From assembly GCA_963575745.1 (NCBI GenBank), contig CAUYUJ010012592.1, positions 324,437-386,436 of the forward strand: a DNA stretch of 62,000 nucleotides, in the 5' to 3' direction. Origin of the DNA: Prorocentrum cordatum. Lineage: Eukaryota > Sar > Dinophyceae > Prorocentrales > Prorocentraceae. Both the position numbers and the translations under genes were made by a program. Positions 53,583 through 62,000 of the stretch are shown here, in pieces. The notes beneath the pieces were generated by a model. That model ran no database searches. It was given only the letters and a program-made list of their open reading frames with translations, and was not told where the DNA came from. Every line of letters starts with the position of its first letter. Position 1 is the first letter of the stretch.

Positions 53583-54746
53583 GATGCGTCGAGATGCCCA
53601 GCTTTCCATGACATTGCTCATTTGATCATTGAGCTGCGTCTCCCGAGGCGGTTCTGGCGTTGACTTCGATCACCTCGCGGTAGCGCTCGTCGTGTTTATT
53701 TTCGAATGAAATTTCCTCGCTGACCCATCCAGAAATTGGTGCAGCACCCTTGTTGCCTGTCTCTTTGGCTCCTTTTGGGGTTCTCCTCGTGGCGTCGTGG
53801 GCTGTAGCTCATCTCTGTGGTGTAGTCTAGTAGTAAGGGGAAGTGCATATCGTGTGCTGCGCCTCGGAGAGCCACAATTAGCAGATGGTGAGCTGCACCA
53901 GGGGGCATCGCCCGCGAGGATCGAAGGAGTTGGCATGTCTTGCCCTGCGGAAGGCCAGCGGCAGTAAAACGACAGTGTTTCCGCCGACGAAATGCGGCAG
54001 AAGTTAAACATCACCCTCAAGGAGCCTCATGACCGTCACAACATTGTTCAGAATGAACGGTTTATTTTGGAAACAGGCGGGTGTCCCAGACTTGTTTCTT
54101 GTAAGGCCCGTCTCCTTCATGATGAACGTCCCCATGTGTACGAAAGTATTGATAGCGGTTGCAGTTCCTTTTGTGTACACATATGTTTATATGTATGTAC
54201 ATAGAGCGAAGGCGCCTACGGCGAATCACCGTGCCCCCTGCTTTTTGGAAACGCCCATGCGGCCAAAAGCTGGGCCGAAGTCTGGCCTCGCGATTCGACG
54301 ATGTGTTTTACCAGCCGTTGTGGAACACCTTGGGGCAACACTTTGGGAGAGGAGGAGGAACGAGGAGAGGGAGGAAACGGAGGAGCGGGGAGGAAGAGGT
54401 GGAGGCCTCTCGAGGCGCTCTGGGCTCCTGTGGGCTCCCTGGGACGCCTCGGAGCAGCGGGGGCCGCCCTGGGGCGAGACCTCAACCCGGCGGCCTCGAC
54501 AGCCAGGCGAGCTGCCCCGCCGCATGCTGAATGAAGGCCTCGGAGCGGCGGCGAACCACCGCGCGACGGCCGCAGCCCCGCGAGCCCGCCGCGCTTCGCC
54601 GTCGGACGCAGTCGAGCTCGCCATGGCGAGGACCGGCCGCTCCAAGCGCATCAGCGCTCGAGCGTGAAGCAGAAATCGTCTCGATAGGAACCGGCCTTCG
54701 CGGCTAGACGTGATATGCGCAAGGTGTGGTGACGCTAACCCGGTTC
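53583..54746. other. No recognisable gene
   Basis: Short frames on both strands. A GAGGAGG/GGAGCGG purine patch at 54340-54400. Nothing nameable. Confidence 0.45.
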
Positions 54747-54932
54747 GGATGCAACTCCTGGGAGGTCACATTCTGATTTTGCCCTGGTCCTTCATCCCGC
54801 TTAATCCCGCTTAATCCCGTTTAATTCCGCTTGATCTTGCTTAGTCCGAGGCCCTCTCCGGCGCAACAGCTCCCAAATGGGGCTTAATCCTCTTTAATCT
54901 TTCCGACGGAAACCTCCCAGTAGTTGCCTCCT
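54747..54932 (+). mobile_element. Short inverted-repeat element, family C, copy 2
   Basis: Ends GGATGCAACTCCTGGGAGGT and CCTCCCAGTAGTTGCCTCCT. Internal CCCGCTTAATCCCGCTTAAT array and CAGCTCCCAAATGGGGCTTA. Flanks TAACCC and AAACCC may be a short target duplication. Confidence 0.85.
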
Positions 54933-54939
54933 AAACCCT

Positions 54940-56190
54940 GCCAGCCACCCGGGCAACGAACAACAAAACTTTGAGTCGGAGAGCCCCCTCGCCACCGAGC
55001 TGCGGGACGAGCTGGACCTCGCCCTCTCGGGGGGCCCCGAGAGGGCTCGGAGCCGAGGCCGCCCGCGGAGAACGCCGTGGGCTCCGCAGGGTCGGCAGAG
55101 ATGGGGCAGCCAGGGAGCCGCTGTGGCAGCCCAAGGAGATCCCGGAAGCCCCAAAGAGGTTCCCGACGTGCCCCCGGCAGGCCCTCGGGATGCCCCAGCA
55201 TAGGCCCCAGATGGCCCCAACAGCCCCCAGGGTGGCCCCAGCAGATCACGAGGGCCCCCCCTGCGTCGACGTCCCTGCTCTCGAGCTCCTTACTGTTCTC
55301 TTTCGTCGTCGTCATCATCTTCTGCCTCCTCCTCCTCCTCCTCTTGCTTCCGTTTCCTCCTCCTCTGCTTCGTTCCTCCTCGCACTCGTCCTCCAGCTCT
55401 CCCTCGTCCTCGCGCTTGTCTTCCTACTCGTTGCCCCTTGCTCTCATCGCTGCCCCCCCCGTCATCCACGCTGTCGGCCTCATCATCCGCCGCCTTGTCG
55501 TTGCCATCATCCTTACGCGCCCAGTTGGCCAACGTGGCGTTTCCCTGTCTTGTCCGATTATATTTTCTCTGCTTTCCCCACGGAGCAGAAGTAGCAAATG
55601 AGGCACATGATGATCGCATGTTTTGTTGTTTGGGTTGGGTAGGGAGTGACAGCGTTCACAAAGAGATGGAATTTCGGTACGGTTCTGCAGCGCAGGAATT
55701 GCATCATGAGCACGGGTGGCTCGTCCATGGGCACGGACATCTCCATTCGGATCCATTCGGCAGCGGGGGACTACGCTGTGTCCGAAGCGCCTACTTATTA
55801 TCTGGCCCACGAAATGATGAGGACCCGCAGATCAGATAGAATGCACATGATTGCCGCAACCGGTTGCCAACGATACGAAAACAATTCGTGCAGTGACATG
55901 TCCATTGGAACAGACACACGCAGATGCAGTGAACGCAGCTGCAACGATTTGCATCGTTGCCGGCGTTGTTGGACAGACATTGTTCGAGCGTTCTGCCACA
56001 GTCCATGTTTGGATGATCCAGAGGATCATCCTGAAAGCCGTGTCGTATGTCTGTTTTGGTTTGGGACGAAAGTACAGCAGAGTTTGTCATTGTTGTGTTC
56101 TGTGTCGCACGTGGGCTGCGTTTCGTGGTTTCGGGGGCGACGGTTGCAGGGCCCGGCGCCCTGCACGCATCAGGCGTGGTACGGCACACG
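54940..56190. other. CCAAGAGG-type repeats, TCC tract, otherwise unrecognised
   Basis: CCCAAGGAGATCCC/CCCCAAAGAGG degenerate units at 55120-55260, as in R5, followed by a TCC tract (about 55320-55370). Frames in 55640-56180 show no domain I can name. Confidence 0.45.
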
Positions 56191-56545
56191 CAGACACAAT
56201 TCACCGTCGATTCCCCCGAAAACATGGGAACCTATGGGAAGTGGGGGGGAAAACAGGAACCCAGAAACTATAGGAAGATATGGGGAATCTGGTTATTTGT
56301 GTTTATTTATTTGTTCGGATGCAACTCCTGGGAGGTCAAATTCTGATTTTGCCCTGGTCCGAAATCCGGCTTAATCCCGCTTAATCCAGTTTCCCAGCCT
56401 AATCCCGCTGAATCCGGCGTAATTCCGCTCAATCCGAGGCCCACTCCGGCGTAACAGCTCCCAAATGGGGCTCAATCCTCCTTAATCCTTGCGTCGGAAG
56501 CCTCCCAGTAGTTGCCTCCTGATTTATTTGTGTGTGCCAGTTCCC
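56191..56545 (+). repeat. Dispersed repeat F, copy 5, split by a family C element
   Basis: CAGACACAATTCACCGTCGATTCCCCC..GTTTATTTATTTGT, then the family C element, then ATTTATTTGTGTGTGCCAGT and TCCCC. Removing the insert restores the family F order. Confidence 0.88.
56315..56521 (+). mobile_element. Short inverted-repeat element, family C, copy 3, with 10-bp target duplication
   Basis: Element of 207 bp with ends TCGGATGCAACTCCTGGGAG and CTCCCAGTAGTTGCCTCCTG. It is flanked by ATTTATTTGT on both sides (56305-56314 and 56522-56531). Insertion into a known repeat lets the empty site be inferred. Confidence 0.92.
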
Positions 56546-56565
56546 CTTGAAAGACACATGAACGG

Positions 56566-56746
56566 CTGGGTAGTCGAAGGCCAGACTGTCAGATTGGATT
56601 GGGCCCCAAGGGCCAATCTAGCCCGGCCAAACTGGATGATTTGGGTTATTCGCCAGACTGGATTCGCGTTGGCTCCCTCGCCAGATTGCCCCCGTTTGCC
56701 AGATTGGGCCTACCAGATTGGCGCCAGATTGGGTTCGACTACCCAG
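56566..56746. mobile_element. Short inverted-repeat element, family D, copy 2
   Basis: 181 bp, near-identical to 36615-36795. No target duplication here: the right side joins directly to a broken family A element, so one flank was probably lost by rearrangement. Confidence 0.92.
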
Positions 56747-56834
56747 CTTATGATGTTTTGACTATTCGGGGGCATTTTTGCGTATTCTTCATTTTTCATC
56801 GACAATCCTTTTGTAGGGGGACAGGCCCGACTTC
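56747..56834 (+). mobile_element. Family A element, copy 4, right half only
   Basis: TGATGTTTTGACTATTCGGG through TTGTAGGGGGACAGGCCCGACTT matches the right half of other family A copies. The left half is missing at the family D junction. Confidence 0.8.
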
Positions 56835-57347
56835 ACGCCAGGGAAGGATTTCCTGGATCGACGCTGGGACCCCCTCCCTGGCGCGTGGAGCACGCCAGGG
56901 GCGACGCTGCAGGCGCCGCCAGGGGGCAGTCGGCAGTCGGGGCCAGTACACGCGGAGATTCCAAACTATACTATGTGTTTGCAGTTCTTCCTGCTCGATA
57001 AGAGTGAGGGGCGCGCAGTCTGTCTTGCCAGCTGTCTTGACGGGGCTGAAGGGGCCTCGAGCGCAAACGTAAAGCAGCCCGCCGCGGGCGTCAAATTTTC
57101 CAGAGTAGGCCGCCGGATGGAGGAGGATGAGGAGGAGGAGGAGGAGGAGGAGGAGAAGGAGGAGAAGGAGGAGGGATAATGAAATCGCCAGGGGGGTGCG
57201 CTCAATGCCGGGTCTGGGCCCCAATTAGAGCAGGTCGACCTCGGACCCCCGCTCCTCAATGGAGTCCTCGTCGCCTCGCTGCGCGAGAGTGCGCTGGCCG
57301 AGTGCACGGGACCAGTTCGAGCTCCTTCTCCCAAAGCCCGAACGCCT

Positions 57348-57478
57348 GAAATACAGCCGGGGCGCTGAAAAAAGAGGCCGTTTTTGTTGGGGAGGGGCTC
57401 CGTGTTCCTTGATTGTTTCGCAGTTTGCCTTGGGTTCCTTATGTAGGGTTCCTTAGGTCAAAGCCCCGACTGTATTTC
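57348..57478. mobile_element. Short inverted-repeat element, single copy
   Basis: Left end GAAATACAGCCGGGGCGCTG; right end AAAGCCCCGACTGTATTTC. The 131-bp element contains repeated GGGTTCCTTA motifs and no ORF. Confidence 0.75.
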
Positions 57479-57590
57479 GGCCGGCCATCCCTCCTCTGCC
57501 CTACCCCAGCCACCACCTGCAAGCTGTACAGCGGCCTGCGCTGGCGGGGGCTCAGTGGCTGGGCGCTCCTGGTCTCCCGAAGGCCCAGCG

Positions 57591-57825
57591 TCAAGCAGTG
57601 GCGAAGCGTCCTGGCTCGCCCATGTCCCTACCAGACACTGTTCTAAGAACCCCTTCGTGGTGTCCACGAAATGTTCTTAGAACATTTCTGGTTGAGTTTG
57701 TCTTGTGTTAACACATCGGGTGCATGTTCCAAGAGCATCGTTTTTGTTCTTAGGACGTTTTGGGGTTCTAAGAGCATTTCGTGGTATGACTGTAGGAATG
57801 CCGGGACGGTCGGTCCCTGCTCAAC
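57591..57825 (+). mobile_element. Short inverted-repeat element, family B, copy 3
   Basis: Left end TCAAGCAGTGGCGAAGCGTC; right end GCCGGGACGGTCGGTCCCTG. Interior GTGTTAACACATCGGGTGCA. Flanking CAGCG on both sides may be a 5-bp target duplication. Confidence 0.82.
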
Positions 57826-58214
57826 AGCGGGGGCGTGCCTGCGGGACATTACCGGCCACCATCTCCAGAGCCGGCCCGCCGCGGGCCCAGAGTCGGGTAT
57901 AGCCGGGACCCCAGGTAAGGTATAACCAGGGCCCCAGAGCCTTTAAACTTGCCAGAGTCGCTAAACCAGGTCAGGTGTTTTTTTCGGCGGGCGGCAGTTC
58001 CGGTTGGTGGAACGGGGCGGGGGGGGGTCCCCTGCTACACATCACTAAACCAGGTCCCACTAAACCCAGGTCTGCCAATGCCCGACAGATGTGTGTTGCA
58101 AGTGGATCTGGAAGGGTTGCAGGGCGGGGCGTCCGCGGGTCGCGAGGCGCGATCTCCACTGTAAAGAAGCCCGCGGCAGACAGCAGCTCAGAGGACGGGG
58201 AGATGAGGCAACGG

Positions 58215-58295
58215 TACGGTCGGACCGAGGTACAAGATCGAGACAGGTTCGGGGAGGGTATGACCTAACGCTCTTCGTGTCTGTTGGGTGCTCTT
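58215..58295 (+). repeat. Dispersed repeat R6, copy 2
   Basis: GGACCGAGGTACAAGATCGA..TGTTGGGTGCTC matches the minus strand of 9010-9110. The upstream frame (KKPAADSSSEDGEMRQRYGR, then TEVQDRDRFGEG) looks exon-like and ends near GGTATGAC, so this could be an exon end. Confidence 0.45.
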
Positions 58296-58879
58296 GTGCA
58301 TCCTGACGGGGGGTACCCTAATGTTTGGTGGATGGGTTGGGGTGGTTTGCCTGTCGGAGGGCCTCATGTTCTTGAAGTGTGTTCTTTTGTTTCAGGTCCG
58401 GCCGTAGTTGGCCTTCGGGGGGCCCTTCGTCGCTACGGCAGGGCGCAGCTCGGAAAATTGATGCGGTTGGACCCCCGAAGGAGTCCTGGGACCGATTTGA
58501 GTTGCCGTTGTCTCAGCTCGCCCGGCTCCGATATCTTTTCACAGCCAGCCCGCCGTTGGCGGCGATTTGATTGATGGAAAAGTGTGGGTGGGTCGTGGGT
58601 GTGGATCGCGGGTGGGTCGCGGGTTGGTTCGCGGGCGGGTCGCGGGTGGGCAGCGGGGCGGGCGACGTTGACATCAATCGCAAGAATCACAATCTGCAGC
58701 GTGGACCCCATTTCAGCCACGCACCCAGCGACAATGTAAGACAGTTCGCCCCGTCACTCCGATGTTATGACCATGCGGAGTCGTACAATCGATTTGCAAA
58801 TTGCCCGTGCATCTACTTTCCTGTTTCGCCATGTCTATGTAACCCCGTGCCCCCAGTAACAAAGTATCCCCCTTTTCAG
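58296..58879. other. Possible intron/exon remnants, no clear gene
   Basis: TGTTCTTTTGTTTCAG at about 58382-58397 is a plausible splice acceptor. A following frame contains GPPKESWDRFELPLSQLARL (to a stop near 58569), similar to RDQFELLLPKPERLKY at about 57306-57355. GGGTGGGTCGCGGGT short repeats follow at 58580-58660. Confidence 0.3.
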
Positions 58880-58990
58880 GTCAGAGAGTTGATCACCCCG
58901 GGCATGGACAGTTGGACGGGGGAAAGGGGCGGCGAGGCCGAACTTCATTACCGCTGGCGAAAATACCAGTCGAAGATGCTAGATCAGTAG
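58880..58990 (+). CDS. Possible terminal exon, unidentified protein
   Basis: A pyrimidine-rich acceptor, CCCCCTTTTCAG-G, precedes VRELITPGMDSWTGERGGEA and ELHYRWRKYQSKMLDQ-stop. AG-G acceptors are common in dinoflagellates. The family is not recognised. It lies directly before the triplet array. Confidence 0.35.
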   Translation, partial: VRELITPGMDSWTGERGGEAELHYRWRKYQSKMLDQ

Positions 58991-59026
58991 CGTATTATAC
59001 AGTGTGCGCCTTATTTTTACATTTTT

Positions 59027-62000
<2,974 letters not shown>

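Overview
The window looks like nuclear DNA of a dinoflagellate with a large, repeat-swollen genome. The strongest evidence is two relics of the dinoflagellate spliced leader (DinoSL) embedded in genomic DNA. One is a complete copy at 38201-38222, at the 5' end of a LINE-type retrotransposon. The other is a near-complete copy plus a second truncated one at 27694-27733, just upstream of an intronless gene. High GC, very long triplet microsatellites, very few ordinary genes and AG-G-type splice acceptors fit the same group. I cannot name the genus.

Layout. 1-27.6 kb is almost entirely repeats: a GGAAAAC satellite with a higher-order unit (340-1100, again 10.9-11.45 kb), GGA/TCC, GGC, GT and CCA arrays, many short non-autonomous elements with inverted ends, a frameshifted zinc-finger ORF on the minus strand (5.3-7.0 kb), and one exon-like JmjC fragment (15.36-15.54 kb). 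27.69-28.75 kb holds the one convincing functional gene: a retroposed DsbA/FrnE-family oxidoreductase. Its only in-frame stop is a TGA exactly at the first redox-active cysteine codon, so it is very probably a selenoprotein (motif U-P-W-C). 28.8-38.2 kb is again repeats and short inverted-repeat elements.

38.2-44.37 kb is an essentially full-length but decayed LINE. It runs SL, ORF1 with zinc and coiled-coil regions, AP-type endonuclease, damaged reverse transcriptase, zinc knuckle, RNase H, CxxC tail. It sits inside a GGA microsatellite.

45.7-52.5 kb is a 101-bp satellite. It is split at a single base position by a 5.0-kb retroelement (46226-51242) with split direct repeats in the order A1 - gag/RT/RNase H - B1A2 - B2 and no target-site duplication. 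That architecture belongs to tyrosine-recombinase retrotransposons (DIRS/PAT/Ngaro/kangaroo type). I see no recombinase gene, so this copy probably depends on one supplied elsewhere.

52.5-59 kb is a mosaic of nested short elements with a few possible terminal exons. 59.03 kb to the end is a 3-kb triplet array that switches between ACT and its reverse complement AGT. Most long open frames in the window are microsatellite translations and were not annotated as genes.
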